A stretch of 35,583 nucleotides of DNA, taken from assembly GCA_937928015.1 (NCBI GenBank), contig CALFXA010000091.1, forward strand, positions 1-35,583, in the 5' to 3' direction. A program made the translations under genes and the position numbers. Below the pieces are notes generated by a model. It did not search any database. It saw nothing but the letters and a program-made list of their open reading frames with translations, and was not told the DNA's origin. Source of the stretch: an uncultured Anaerolineales bacterium. Its GTDB lineage: Bacteria; Chloroflexota; Anaerolineae; Anaerolineales; Villigracilaceae. Positions 16,843 to 26,194 of this stretch are shown in pieces (position 1 is the stretch's first letter; every line of letters begins with the position of its first letter).

Positions 16843-18582
16843 ATGGCTACTCCTGTCACCACCGCGACCCTCGACCTGGCCGCCCGTTTCCCGGGTGCCG
16901 TCAGCGCTGACGCCCGCCCCGGCTACAAGGGCTGGATCGTCGAAAAAGACAAGCTCATCGAAGTGTCCACCGCCATCCGCGACGAGTTCGGCTACGACCA
17001 CCTGACCGCCGTCACCGGCGTGGACTACCTGCCCGAAGGCAAGATGGAAGTCGTCTATCACGCCTTCAAGACCACGGGCGGACCTGTGCTAACCTTCAAG
17101 GTGCAGGTGCCGCGCGTCGATCCCGTGGAAGTCCCCTCGGTCACGCCCGTCTGGCCTGGTGCCGAATTCCAGGAGCGCGAAGCCTGGGACCTGCTGGGCA
17201 TCAAGTTCACGAATCACCCCGACCTGCGCCGCATCCTGCTATGGGAAGGCTTCGAAGGTCACCCGCTGCGCAAGGACTGGAAGGAAGCCTTCTACGAAGA
17301 AGACGCCAAGCCCTTCAAGAGCCGCTGGCCCGAGGGCAAGCACGTCATGGCCGAAGAGAAGAATCCCTTCAAGGACAACATCAACTTCCCCAAGGATTTC
17401 GACCCCGAACAGTGGGTCCCCGAAGGGGAGGCCGCCCTGTACGGCGCGCTGGCCAGGTACCAGGTCCAGGAAGGCAGCCTGAAGACCGACCATATCGTCA
17501 TCAACATGGGTCCGCAGCACCCGTCCACGCACGGTGTGTTCCGCGCGGCCGTCACGGTGGATGGCGAGACCGTCGTCAGCCTGAAACCTGTCATGGGTTA
17601 TCTGCACCGCAACCATGACAAGATCGGCGAGCGCAATACCTTCCTGCAAAACATGCCCTTTACCGACCGTCTCGACTACTTCAACTCGATGAGTAACAAC
17701 TTCGGGTACGCGGTGGCGGTCGAAAAGTTGATGAACATCCAGGTGGCCGAACGCGCCGAGTACATCCGCGTCATCATGGCGGAACTCAGCCGCATCCAGA
17801 ACCACCTCGTCTTCATCGGCATGTTGGGCAACGACCTGGGCATGATGTACACGCCCGCCCTGTACGCATTCGAAGAACGCGAATTGATCCTCGACATCTT
17901 CGAGGCGGTGGCTGGCTCGCGCATGATGTGCAATTACTATCGCTTCGGCGGCGTCGTCCGCGACCTGCCCGAGGGCGTTCTGGAAAAAATCAAGGGCCTG
18001 GTGTTCGAGCGCCTGCCTGGCAAGGCCGACGAACTCGACCGCATGTTGACCGAGAACGAGGTCTTCGTGGCACGCATGAAGGGCATCAAGGTCATCAACG
18101 CCGAGGACGCCATCCGCTACTCAATCACGGGTCCCGTGCTGCGCGCTGCTGGCGTGCCCTATGACATCCGCCGCGCCGACCCGTACTCGATCTACGACCG
18201 CTTCGACTTCGACATCCCCACTCGCCCGAACGGCGACCTGATGGACAACTACCTGCTGCGCCTCGATGAGATCCGCCAGTCGCTGCGCATTTTGCAGCAG
18301 GCCATCAAGCAGATCCCCGAAGGCCCCGTGATGACGGGCAAGCCGCAGTACCAGGTGCGCGTCCCTGCTGGCGAATCCTACGGCCGCGTGGAGTCTCCCA
18401 AGGGCGAACTGGCCTTCTACGTCGTCTCGAACGGCAAGCCCAACCCGTTCCGCTATCACGTGCGCCCCGCTTCGTTCGTCAACATCACGGCGCTCGAAAA
18501 GATGTGCGTGGGTACCAAGATCGCAGATTTCATCGCCATCCTGGGCGTGATCGACATCGTGCTCGGCGAGCTGGACCGCTAA
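16843..18582 (+). CDS. nuoCD: Fused NADH-quinone oxidoreductase subunits C and D
   Basis: A 579-residue fusion of two complex I subunits. Start at 16843, preceded by AAGGA at a normal distance. The NuoC part (about residues 1-185) shows [12 protein letters not shown], the [22 protein letters not shown] signature and HPLRKDW. The NuoD part (about 215-579) has [27 protein letters not shown]-site residues in [33 protein letters not shown] and the terminal [19 protein letters not shown]. NuoD helps build the quinone cavity next to cluster N2. C-D fusions are known in several phyla, including enterobacteria. It is followed after 12 bases by nuoI; nuoE, F, G, H and J-N are not in the window. Confidence 0.97.
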   Translation: MATPVTTATLDLAARFPGAVSADARPGYKGWIVEKDKLIEVSTAIRDEFGYDHLTAVTGVDYLPEGKMEVVYHAFKTTGGPVLTFKVQVPRVDPVEVPSVTPVWPGAEFQEREAWDLLGIKFTNHPDLRRILLWEGFEGHPLRKDWKEAFYEEDAKPFKSRWPEGKHVMAEEKNPFKDNINFPKDFDPEQWVPEGEAALYGALARYQVQEGSLKTDHIVINMGPQHPSTHGVFRAAVTVDGETVVSLKPVMGYLHRNHDKIGERNTFLQNMPFTDRLDYFNSMSNNFGYAVAVEKLMNIQVAERAEYIRVIMAELSRIQNHLVFIGMLGNDLGMMYTPALYAFEERELILDIFEAVAGSRMMCNYYRFGGVVRDLPEGVLEKIKGLVFERLPGKADELDRMLTENEVFVARMKGIKVINAEDAIRYSITGPVLRAAGVPYDIRRADPYSIYDRFDFDIPTRPNGDLMDNYLLRLDEIRQSLRILQQAIKQIPEGPVMTGKPQYQVRVPAGESYGRVESPKGELAFYVVSNGKPNPFRYHVRPASFVNITALEKMCVGTKIADFIAILGVIDIVLGELDR

Positions 18583-18594
18583 AGGAGAATGAAC

Positions 18595-19200
18595 ATGGAT
18601 GGAAAAGGCATCTTTAAAGGACTGAGCGTCACCTGGAACCGCTTCTGGAGCACGTACACCGAAGACATCCGTTGGTTCTTCAGCGGCAAGAAACGCTATT
18701 TCAATGAAGACGGCGTAAAGGCCCGCTCCAGCAAGGACACCAAGGGCATCTTCACGGTGCAATATCCAGAAGAAAAGTTGATCATCCCCGAGGAATTCCG
18801 CTACGTACCCTTCCTCGTGTACGATGAAGCCGACGGCAAGAAGGAAGTGCGTTGCACCTCGTGCGGCATCTGCGCCAAGGTCTGCCCGCCGCAGTGCATC
18901 TGGATCGTCCGCACCAACGACCCTGTCACAGGCCGCCCCGTGCCACAGCCCGCGGAGTTCTACATCGACGCCGACATCTGCATGAACTGCGGTTTCTGCG
19001 CCGAGTACTGCCCCTTCGACGCGATCAAGATGGACCACGATTTCGAGATCGCTTCGTACGGCCGCAACGTCTTCAACCTCGACAAGCTGATGAAGCCTGC
19101 CTCGTACTATGAGTCGATCCGCCCGTTGAATGCGACTCGCGAGAACGAAGCCCGTAAGGCTAAGGAAGCCGCCAAAGCCGCCAAGGCCGAGGCTGCATAA
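18595..19200 (+). CDS. nuoI: NADH-quinone oxidoreductase subunit I (two [4Fe-4S] ferredoxin)
   Basis: A 201-residue ferredoxin-like subunit carrying clusters N6a and N6b. Two CxxCxxCxxxCP motifs are seen: CTSCGICAKVCP (first ligands near residue 87) and CMNCGFCAEYCP. The N-terminus resembles NuoI helices that lie along the membrane. The start at 18595 is preferred over 18589 because AGGAG sits seven bases before it. The C-terminus is an unusual Ala/Lys-rich tail (ARKAKEAAKAAKAEAA), a probable helix of no known role. It lies directly after nuoCD, with nuoH absent between them. It transfers electrons toward NuoB. Confidence 0.95.
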   Translation: MDGKGIFKGLSVTWNRFWSTYTEDIRWFFSGKKRYFNEDGVKARSSKDTKGIFTVQYPEEKLIIPEEFRYVPFLVYDEADGKKEVRCTSCGICAKVCPPQCIWIVRTNDPVTGRPVPQPAEFYIDADICMNCGFCAEYCPFDAIKMDHDFEIASYGRNVFNLDKLMKPASYYESIRPLNATRENEARKAKEAAKAAKAEAA

Positions 19201-19208
19201 CACTCATC

Positions 19209-19247
19209 GCCCTTCGACTGTGCTGCTATCGCAGCTCCGCTCAGGGC
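19209..19247. repeat. Palindromic intergenic repeat before mrp
   Basis: GCCCT (19209-19213) pairs with AGGGC (19243-19247) and an inner GCTGC (19222-19226) pairs with GCAGC (19231-19235). The CCCTTCGACT and CGCTCAGGGC ends look like a dispersed palindromic repeat seen in many environmental genomes (recollection). It fills most of the 72-base nuoI-mrp gap and might lessen read-through. Confidence 0.45.
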
Positions 19248-19272
19248 ATAGATAATGAATTAATCGGTAAAA

Positions 19273-20349
<1,077 letters not shown>

Positions 20350-20366
20350 AAAGTTCGATCCACACG

Positions 20367-20397
20367 AAGGCCCGAGGATTTTCGCTCGGGCCTTTTT
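20367..20397 (+). terminator. Rho-independent terminator after mrp
   Basis: Stem AAGGCCCGAG/CTCGGGCCTT (20367-20376 with 20385-20394), 8-base loop and T run. It closes the iscX-nuo-mrp block and lies just before the next promoter. Confidence 0.9.
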
Positions 20398-20403
20398 CAT
20401 TGC

Positions 20404-20409
20404 TATAAT
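20404..20409 (+). promoter_or_regulatory. Extended -10 promoter of the histidine phosphatase gene
   Basis: TGCTATAAT, the same nine bases as in the promoter at 15676-15684. Initiation near 20416 leaves a 24-base leader with AAGGA before the ATG at 20440. Confidence 0.6.
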
Positions 20410-20439
20410 CGGCCAAAATCCAAACAGGCATCAAGGAAC

Positions 20440-21186
20440 ATGGAACTCTACTACATTCGTCACGGACAATCCGTCAACAACGCGGGCTGGGGAGACCCGA
20501 ACTATCGTGAAAATTCCGACCCGCCCCTGACCGAGATCGGGCGTCAGCAGGCCCAGTGCCTGGCCGACTTCCTAAGCAAGAATCAGCCTCTTCAGGAGTA
20601 CACGGGCTGGAACTCGCACAACCGTCACGGCTTCGGGCTGACCCGCCTCTACACCAGCCTGATGGAACGGGCCGCCCATACCGCCGCCCCCACCGCCCAG
20701 GCACTCGAACTCCCATTTGCCGTGTGGGAGGAGATCCACGAAACAGGCGGAATCTACAGCCGTGAGGATCCCGAAAACCCCTACGGATTGCCTGGCAAGC
20801 CGCGCGCCTACTTCGAGCAGCATTTCCCGACCCTGAGCCTGCCCGCCAACTTGGATGGTTCGGGCTGGTGGATGAGCCGTCCGCACGAATCGGAAGAGGA
20901 GTCGCAAGTGCGCGCCGAGAAGGTGCTGGCCGACCTGCTGGCCCGCCACGGCGACCGCGAAGGTCAGCCTGTCGAGCGTGTGGCCATCGTCAGTCACGGC
21001 GGATTCTTCATGCACCTGATGTGCGCCATCCTCAAACTCCCCTGGCGGCAGGCCGCGCTCGACCTGCGCTCGTGGTTCCTGCTCAACAATTGCTCGATCA
21101 GCCGCTTCGACTTCATAAAGGGCGAGGTTATCATCTCCTACCTGAACCGAACGGACCATCTCCCCGATCATCTGATTACTGGATAA
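20440..21186 (+). CDS. Histidine phosphatase (phosphoglycerate mutase-like) superfamily protein
   Basis: A 248-residue cytoplasmic protein. YYIRHGQSVNNAG at residues 4-16 holds the catalytic RHG motif (His8); PLTEIGRQQAQCLADFL follows; LYTSLMERAAHTAAPTAQAL supplies the second Arg; EEIHETGG fits the general acid; VAIVSHGGFFMHLM gives the second active-site His. This is the two-histidine phosphatase fold used by phosphoglycerate mutases, SixA-like and sugar or nucleotide phosphatases. The substrate cannot be read from the sequence. A 60-residue insertion between the RHG half and the acid (GWNSHNRHGFGL and on) is longer than in minimal members. It is transcribed alone, with its own promoter and a terminator shared with pckA. 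Confidence 0.88.
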   Translation: MELYYIRHGQSVNNAGWGDPNYRENSDPPLTEIGRQQAQCLADFLSKNQPLQEYTGWNSHNRHGFGLTRLYTSLMERAAHTAAPTAQALELPFAVWEEIHETGGIYSREDPENPYGLPGKPRAYFEQHFPTLSLPANLDGSGWWMSRPHESEEESQVRAEKVLADLLARHGDREGQPVERVAIVSHGGFFMHLMCAILKLPWRQAALDLRSWFLLNNCSISRFDFIKGEVIISYLNRTDHLPDHLITG

Positions 21187-21258
21187 CAATCTGTACACGG
21201 ATGGCGCGGATTGCACGGATTCACACGGAAAAGCCTTTCCATCCTGAATTTAGGCCAG

Positions 21259-21331
21259 TTTTAACGCAAAGGTGCAGAGTCGCAAAGAAAAAAGTATTAA
21301 GTCGTAGCGTCTTAGCGACTCTGCGTTAAAA
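21259..21331. repeat. Imperfect inverted repeat in the 20440-21186/pckA gap
   Basis: GCAGAGTCGC (21274-21283) pairs perfectly with GCGACTCTGC (21315-21324); outer TTTTAAC (21259-21265) and GTTAAAA (21325-21331) add an outer arm with an 8-base offset. The preceding 21199-21229 carries CACGGAT/CACGGATTCACACGGA-type direct repeats. Both look like dispersed intergenic repeats. No gene is present in this 210-base gap. Confidence 0.45.
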
Positions 21332-21352
21332 ATCTTGATTTAAAGCGATTCA

Positions 21353-21392
21353 AAAGAAAACCCCCGTGGCGCGAACCACGGGGGTTTTCTTT
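21353..21392. terminator. Bidirectional terminator between histidine phosphatase and pckA
   Basis: A perfect 17-bp stem (21353-21369 with 21376-21392) with A-rich and T-rich ends (AAAGAAAACCCCCGTGG / CCACGGGGGTTTTCTTT) and a 6-base loop, so it can end transcription in both directions. It lies 4 bases from the pckA stop. Confidence 0.92.
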
Positions 21393-21396
21393 ACCT

Positions 21397-23046
21397 TTAC
21401 TTCACCTTCGGTCCTGCATCGATGACTTCCTGCGGGGTACCTTCGGAGAATTTGGCGAAGTTGTCGATGAAGCGCTGGGCCAAGTCCTTGTAGCGCTTGT
21501 CGTACTCGGCGCGGCTCGGCCACGAGGACCAGGGCTGAAGCACGGAATCAGGCACGTCGGGGCAGGTCTTGGGGACCTCGAAGCCGAAAACGGGGTCGCG
21601 GTAATATTCCACGCCCGCCAGTTTGCCGCTCAGGGCGGCGTTGAGCAGGGCGCGCGTGTGGCGGATGCTGATGCGCTTGCCCACGCCATACGGTCCGCCC
21701 ACCCAGCCCGTGTTGACCAGCCAGCAGGTCACGCCGTAGCGTTCGATCTTGCGCTTGAGCAGTTCCGCGTATTTGTAGGGATGATGCACCATGAACGGTC
21801 CGCCGAAGCAGGCGCTGAAGGTGATCTCAGGTTCGTCGCGCAAGCCGATCTCGGTCCCGCCAACCTTGGCGGTGTAGCCCGAAATGAACTGGTACAACGC
21901 CTGATTGGGCGTCAGGCGCGCGATGGGCGGCATTACGCCGCTGGCGTCGCAGGTCAGCATGATGACGTTCTTCGGGTGGCCCGCCTTCTTCTCGGGCACG
22001 GCATTGTCGATGAACTCCAGCGGATACGAGGCGCGCGTATTCTCGGTCAGCGAGTCGTCGTCAAGGTCAATATAGCGCGTGATGGGATCATAAGGAACAT
22101 TTTCGAGGATCGTGCCAAAGCGCTTGGTGGTGGCATATATTTCAGGCTCAGCCGACTCCGACAGGCCGATGACCTTGGCGTAGCATCCGCCTTCGAAGTT
22201 GAAGACGCCATCGTCGCTCCAGCCGTGTTCATCGTCGCCGATTAGGCGTCGGGTCGGGTCGGCGGAAAGGGTCGTTTTGCCTGTTCCGCTCAGACCGAAG
22301 AACAGGGCCACGTCGTTCGAGTCGCTTGGGCTGACGTTGGCTGAGCAGTGCATCGAGAGCACGCCTTCCAGCGGCAGTAGGTAGTTCAGGATGGTGAAGA
22401 CCGATTTCTTGATCTCGCCCGCATAGGCCGTGTTGCCGATGATGGCCAGCTTCTTGGCAAACGACAGGCAGATGAAGGTCTCGCTAGCGGTGTTATCCAC
22501 GGCGGGCGCGGCCTTGAAGGATGGCATGGCGATGATCGTAAAGTCGGGCACGAAGCGCTTGTATTCCTCCAGCGACTGCGGCAGGAGGAACATGTTGCGC
22601 ACGAAGTGACTGTGCCAGGCTAGCTCGGTGACGATGCGCACGGGCAGGCGATACTTCTCGTCCGCGCCGCCATACACATCCTGGACGAAGACATCGCGCC
22701 CTTGCAGGAATCCCAGCAGACGGTCGTACAGGACCTCGAACTTGTCCGCCGCGATGGGACGGTTGTACACGCCCCACCAGACGTTGCCCTCCGAGTCGGT
22801 CTCGCGCACCACGAACTTGTCGTTGGCCGAGCGCGCGGTGTGCTTGCCCGTGTTTGCCACGAACGGTCCGCCCGCCACGATGGCGCCTTCGTTGCGGAAG
22901 GTGGCCTCTTCGTATAAGGCTTCAGTGGTCAGATTCCAATACGCCAGGCGCAGGTTGCCCACGCCCTGATTGGACAGGTTGTAATCCGCCTTGCGGAGTT
23001 GGGCGATGCTCTCGGCGGGGGTTTTGATGTTGAGTAGATTATTCAT
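21397..23046 (-). CDS. pckA: Phosphoenolpyruvate carboxykinase (ATP)
   Basis: PckA converts oxaloacetate and ATP to phosphoenolpyruvate, CO2 and ADP (EC 4.1.1.49), the entry to gluconeogenesis. The 549 residues are near the family length. The kinase P-loop GLSGTGKTTLSAD (251-263) and the metal-binding DDEHGW (271-276) are clear, as is FNFEGGCYAK. The ATP form is indicated by these motifs; the GTP enzyme has different ones. An in-phase upstream partner, the aminotransferase gene, ends four bases before this ATG; only a weak GGATG is seen upstream, so coupled translation is likely. Control would come through the leader upstream of the aminotransferase. Confidence 0.97.
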   Translation of the reverse strand: MNNLLNIKTPAESIAQLRKADYNLSNQGVGNLRLAYWNLTTEALYEEATFRNEGAIVAGGPFVANTGKHTARSANDKFVVRETDSEGNVWWGVYNRPIAADKFEVLYDRLLGFLQGRDVFVQDVYGGADEKYRLPVRIVTELAWHSHFVRNMFLLPQSLEEYKRFVPDFTIIAMPSFKAAPAVDNTASETFICLSFAKKLAIIGNTAYAGEIKKSVFTILNYLLPLEGVLSMHCSANVSPSDSNDVALFFGLSGTGKTTLSADPTRRLIGDDEHGWSDDGVFNFEGGCYAKVIGLSESAEPEIYATTKRFGTILENVPYDPITRYIDLDDDSLTENTRASYPLEFIDNAVPEKKAGHPKNVIMLTCDASGVMPPIARLTPNQALYQFISGYTAKVGGTEIGLRDEPEITFSACFGGPFMVHHPYKYAELLKRKIERYGVTCWLVNTGWVGGPYGVGKRISIRHTRALLNAALSGKLAGVEYYRDPVFGFEVPKTCPDVPDSVLQPWSSWPSRAEYDKRYKDLAQRFIDNFAKFSEGTPQEVIDAGPKVK

Positions 23047-23050
23047 GTGA

Positions 23051-24268
23051 TTACATCCAATCGCGGATCATCTTTTTGTCGCCGATGTAGATCTCGTTCG
23101 GCGAGGTCGGGTCGAGCGCCCACTTGATGCGCGCAATGCCTTCGGTCACATCCTTGACCGTGCCCGAGATCGACAAGCGGATATAGCCTTCCATGCCGAA
23201 CTCCTTGCCAGGCACGGTCACCACCAGCGCCTTCTTGAGCAGGAATTTCGACAACTCCACCGAGTTACCGTTGAAGGCTCGCAGGTCGGGCAGCGCGTAG
23301 AAGGTCCCATCGGGGGTAATGAGTCGCGCTCCCTGGAAGGTCTTCATCTCCTGCAACAGGATGGCGCGGTTGTTCTCGATCTGCGAGCGGATGGCTTCGA
23401 CCACCGACTGCAGGCCGTTCAGCGCACCCTCGGCCGCCGCCTGGCTGACGGAGGACACGCCCGAGGTGGTCTGCGCGGTGACGTTGGTCATCACCCGCAC
23501 CAGCTCGCGTGGACCCACCACCCAGCCGACGCGGAAGCCCGTCATGCCGTAGGCCTTAGCCACGCCGTTGACCACGATGATGTGCGAGTCCTCGATGTCC
23601 CTGCTGGTGAAACGATAAGCGGGCACCGCCACTTTGCGGTCGAAGACCAGCTTGTGATAGATGTCGTCGCAGACCATGTAGATGCCTTTGCGCTCGCACA
23701 AGGCCACGATCTTTTCAATCAATTCGGGCGGATAGACCACGCCCGAGGGGTTGTTCGGGCTGTTGACGATGATCGCACGTGTGTAGCTGGTGATGGCCTT
23801 TTCGATGTCCTCGAAGCGCGGGGTGAAGGTCCCGTCTTCGGGGGTGACGATCACAGGGCGGCCGTAGCACATCTTGATAATCTCGGGATACGAAACCCAG
23901 TACGGCGCCAGCACGATGACCTCGTCCTGCGGGTTGAGGATCGAGTAGAAAATGTTGAAGAGCGATTGCTTCGCGCCGTTGGTGGCAATCACGTTCTCGG
24001 GCGCCACCAGGCGGTCGTAGTTCTCCTCGGTGTAGCGGATGATGGCCTTCTTGAGCGCGGGTGTCCCGTCGGCGGGCGTGTACTTGACCTCGCCGCTGGT
24101 CAGCTTGGCCGCCGAAGCCAGGATGGCCGCGATGGGCGTCTTGTTCTTCGGCTCGCCGATCCCGAGGTGGATGACCGCCTCGCCGCGTTCGCGCAACTGT
24201 CGGGCTTCTTCATTCAAAGCCAGCGTCGGCGACTCGGCAATGTCTGATGCAAGTTTGCTGAGTTTCAT
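23051..24268 (-). CDS. aspC: Class I/II aminotransferase, probable aspartate aminotransferase
   Basis: A 405-residue PLP enzyme of fold type I. The PLP lysine is Lys238 in NGVAKAYGMTGFRVGW; SPNNPSG (160-166), DDIY (201-204) and the RLSISG region with the substrate-carboxylate Arg are in place. It is close to the thermophile/Bacillus-type AspAT subgroup, which swaps amino groups between aspartate and 2-oxoglutarate. Some relatives use other amino acids, so specificity is a guess, but the next gene being pckA favours oxaloacetate as product. The last 17 residues (from SPNEIYIGDKKM) are a short C-terminal extension. AAGGAG lies four bases before the ATG. Confidence 0.88.
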   Translation of the reverse strand: MKLSKLASDIAESPTLALNEEARQLRERGEAVIHLGIGEPKNKTPIAAILASAAKLTSGEVKYTPADGTPALKKAIIRYTEENYDRLVAPENVIATNGAKQSLFNIFYSILNPQDEVIVLAPYWVSYPEIIKMCYGRPVIVTPEDGTFTPRFEDIEKAITSYTRAIIVNSPNNPSGVVYPPELIEKIVALCERKGIYMVCDDIYHKLVFDRKVAVPAYRFTSRDIEDSHIIVVNGVAKAYGMTGFRVGWVVGPRELVRVMTNVTAQTTSGVSSVSQAAAEGALNGLQSVVEAIRSQIENNRAILLQEMKTFQGARLITPDGTFYALPDLRAFNGNSVELSKFLLKKALVVTVPGKEFGMEGYIRLSISGTVKDVTEGIARIKWALDPTSPNEIYIGDKKMIRDWM

Positions 24269-24280
24269 GATTCTCCTTGA

Positions 24281-24316
24281 CCCCCTCTCCCTGTGGGAGA
24301 GGGCTGGGTGAGGGTG
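24281..24316 (-). repeat. REP-like palindrome in the aspC leader
   Basis: A 9-bp stem CCCTCTCCC/GGGAGAGGG (24283-24291 with 24295-24303), followed on the plus strand by CTGGGTGAGGGTG. This is the same unit as at 2666-2698 and has the same orientation relative to its downstream gene. It ends four to five bases upstream of the aspC ribosome binding site. Confidence 0.7.
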
Positions 24317-24412
24317 TTAAAACAAAATCTGGTCAGGCACAACCTGACCAGATACACTTTCAGACCCGCGGGCAGCGGCGCTGACAATCGGATTGTCAGA
24401 CAAGACCGTCAT
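24317..24412 (-). CDS. Possible 31-codon leader peptide, leaderless
   Basis: A small ORF of 31 codons (begins MTVLSDNPIVSAAARG, ends VVPDQILF). Its ATG lies six bases after a perfect TATAAT, so it would be read from the first base of the mRNA. Its last 12 codons pass through the terminator hairpin and T-rich tail, and its TAA ends just after the T run. Translation to the stop would melt the hairpin. No run of a particular regulatory codon is obvious. It may be a leader peptide or, less likely, chance. Confidence 0.45.
   Translation of the reverse strand: MTVLSDNPIVSAAARGSESVSGQVVPDQILF
24327..24353 (-). terminator. Attenuator-like terminator in the aspC-pckA leader
   Basis: On the minus strand an 11-bp perfect stem ATCTGGTCAGG/CCTGACCAGAT with a 5-base loop is followed by TTTGTTTTAA. 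It lies between the -10 box at 24419-24424 and the aspC start, so it would stop the transcript before the coding region unless prevented. Confidence 0.7.
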
Positions 24413-24418
24413 GCCGTC

Positions 24419-24424
24419 ATTATA
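24419..24424 (-). promoter_or_regulatory. -10 box of the aspC-pckA transcript
   Basis: A perfect TATAAT on the minus strand. A GTGACA lies 20 bases further upstream, a suboptimal spacing. Expected start falls on or next to A24412 of the leader ORF. The main leader to aspC is about 144 bases. Confidence 0.5.
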
Positions 24425-24555
24425 CCGCAGCGGCATGGGCAGGCTGTCACGTCCCGCCCATTACAAACATCGCCTTATCGGAGTGAGAACTCCCAACTGT
24501 CATTATGGAACTTTGATACTCACAGTTCCGTCCCATTCGCATCATTGGAGGCTAA

Positions 24556-26019
24556 ATGAGAACTTCAAAGAATTACGACAGGCCGCGTCTTATATTTCCA
24601 ACCAAGTTATTTCTATTCGTCAGTCTGGCAGTCGTGGGCATCGTGCTAGCGGATTGTATGCCTGTACAGCCCGTCAGCACGCCGAGTGCTACTATAACGA
24701 CACTGCCAACGTTCACGTCTGTTGCTCCCCTGTATACTCCTACCCTTGGGTCCCCCAATATCTTGACAGCTTCTACACCAATTTCATCTCCTGCTCCCAT
24801 ACCAATATCCACCGCGACTGAAACCTTCCCACTGGATAATCTCCGTATGGCTTATATCGTGGATGGGAATCTGTACGTTCAGGACGGCAGTAACCCGTCC
24901 CAAAAACTGTCTGACAGTGGTAAGAATTGGTATCCTGTTTTTTCGGATGACGGCGGGAAGATTGTCTTTTATCGTGGCGAGAAGATAAACGACAATAACA
25001 ACATATTTTCAGTCAATGCCGATGGAAGCCGGATGCAGGAAATCATAACAACTGCATGGTTGGATACACTTGACGCAGGCACAAAAGCGGGACATCTGGC
25101 GTTTATCCCCAACACGCATCAACTCGTCTTCAACACTTACTTATGTCCAGAGTTCGATCCATCTTCCACTTCAGGCTGTACAGTAGGGCTATTTCTTGTC
25201 GACAGCGATACGGGAAAAATCAAGAAAATCATGAAGCCAGCATTGGGTGGGTGGTTAAGTGATGAACCTTGGATTCGCAATTTCAGTATATCGCCTGATG
25301 GAAAACTACTTTCAATTTCTCATGCAGGAAAAATAGATATTTTCGATATGGAAGGAAATATCATTCGTCAAAGCATTATGAAATACCCACCTGGAATGCC
25401 TTTTGAACTTTACGCTAGAGTGTACTGGCTTCCAGATTCAAGCGGGCTGATCATAGCTCTCCCAACAGAAACTGACTTTTATGGGCCAAGGCTTTCAGGA
25501 GATCCTACTTACTCCATTTGGAGATACCTATTCGATGGTGATGTTGCAACCCCAATCCCCTTGAATCCGCCTTTATCATGGGCACATATGGAGTCTAATG
25601 ACATAATCAGCATATCGCCAAACAGGGAATGGGTGATTTATCTTACAGAGGACTACAAACTATACAAAGGTAATCTCTTGGACGGAAATACAAACTTGCT
25701 CCTGCCTTACAGGTATTTTTTGCCAATGCTGTGGAGTTTAGATAATATCCACTTTGCCCACCTGTCAAATCCAGAAGGAAATATTCTCGCTTCTGTTAAA
25801 GCACCGCCAGGTTACCCACCTGGACAATTTTTAGGCTGGATTGACAGGGAACGATTTATTTATTTTCCATACTCTACCTCTATGAACAAAGATAATATTC
25901 CTGTTCTCGTAGGCGAAGTTAATGGAGAAAACATTAAGACGTATGAGACAAAAGTTTTTGTCCCACACGTAGCGCCGTATTCTTATTCTTTTGCATTTGC
26001 TATTTTGGAAATTAAATAA
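24556..26019 (+). CDS. Lipoprotein with PD40/TolB-like beta-propeller repeats
   Basis: A 487-residue protein beginning after GGAGG. The N-terminal basic stretch and hydrophobic helix (about 14-33) end in lipobox LADC (Cys34), then a Thr/Ser/Pro linker. From about residue 95 come TolB-like repeats: MAYIVDGNLYVQD, WYPVFSDDGGKIVFYRG, NIFSVNADGSRMQEI, FSISPDGKLLSISHAGKIDIFD, ISISPNREWVIYLTEDYKLYKG. The fold should be a beta-propeller on the outer surface of the membrane; ligand unknown. The gene is AT-richer than the flanking aspC and fabD and stands alone. Confidence 0.8.
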   Translation: MRTSKNYDRPRLIFPTKLFLFVSLAVVGIVLADCMPVQPVSTPSATITTLPTFTSVAPLYTPTLGSPNILTASTPISSPAPIPISTATETFPLDNLRMAYIVDGNLYVQDGSNPSQKLSDSGKNWYPVFSDDGGKIVFYRGEKINDNNNIFSVNADGSRMQEIITTAWLDTLDAGTKAGHLAFIPNTHQLVFNTYLCPEFDPSSTSGCTVGLFLVDSDTGKIKKIMKPALGGWLSDEPWIRNFSISPDGKLLSISHAGKIDIFDMEGNIIRQSIMKYPPGMPFELYARVYWLPDSSGLIIALPTETDFYGPRLSGDPTYSIWRYLFDGDVATPIPLNPPLSWAHMESNDIISISPNREWVIYLTEDYKLYKGNLLDGNTNLLLPYRYFLPMLWSLDNIHFAHLSNPEGNILASVKAPPGYPPGQFLGWIDRERFIYFPYSTSMNKDNIPVLVGEVNGENIKTYETKVFVPHVAPYSYSFAFAILEIK

Positions 26020-26080
26020 AAGGATATTTCTGAGGCCGATAGATTCTGCAGCAGGCCGGAAACCATCCACAAATTAATCA

Positions 26081-26127
26081 GCCACGAATACACGAAGCGC
26101 AATCATCTGCGTTCGAGCATTCGTGGC
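26081..26127. repeat. Palindromic repeat between the PD40 lipoprotein and fabD
   Basis: GCCACGAAT (26081-26089) pairs with ATTCGTGGC (26119-26127), with a bulged inner pairing of GAAGCGCA and TGCGTTC. It resembles dispersed intergenic palindromes. No gene in this 175-base convergent gap. Confidence 0.5.
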
Positions 26128-26194
26128 CAACTAACAAATGGAGATGGCTCTGATCTAATATTTTCTCTTTTTTGAAAATAAAGAGACTGCCTTA

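Noticed and set aside
26163..26183. CTCTTT/AAAGAG hairpin as the fabD terminator
   Set aside because: The stem is short and A/T-only at its base, and no T run follows on either strand.
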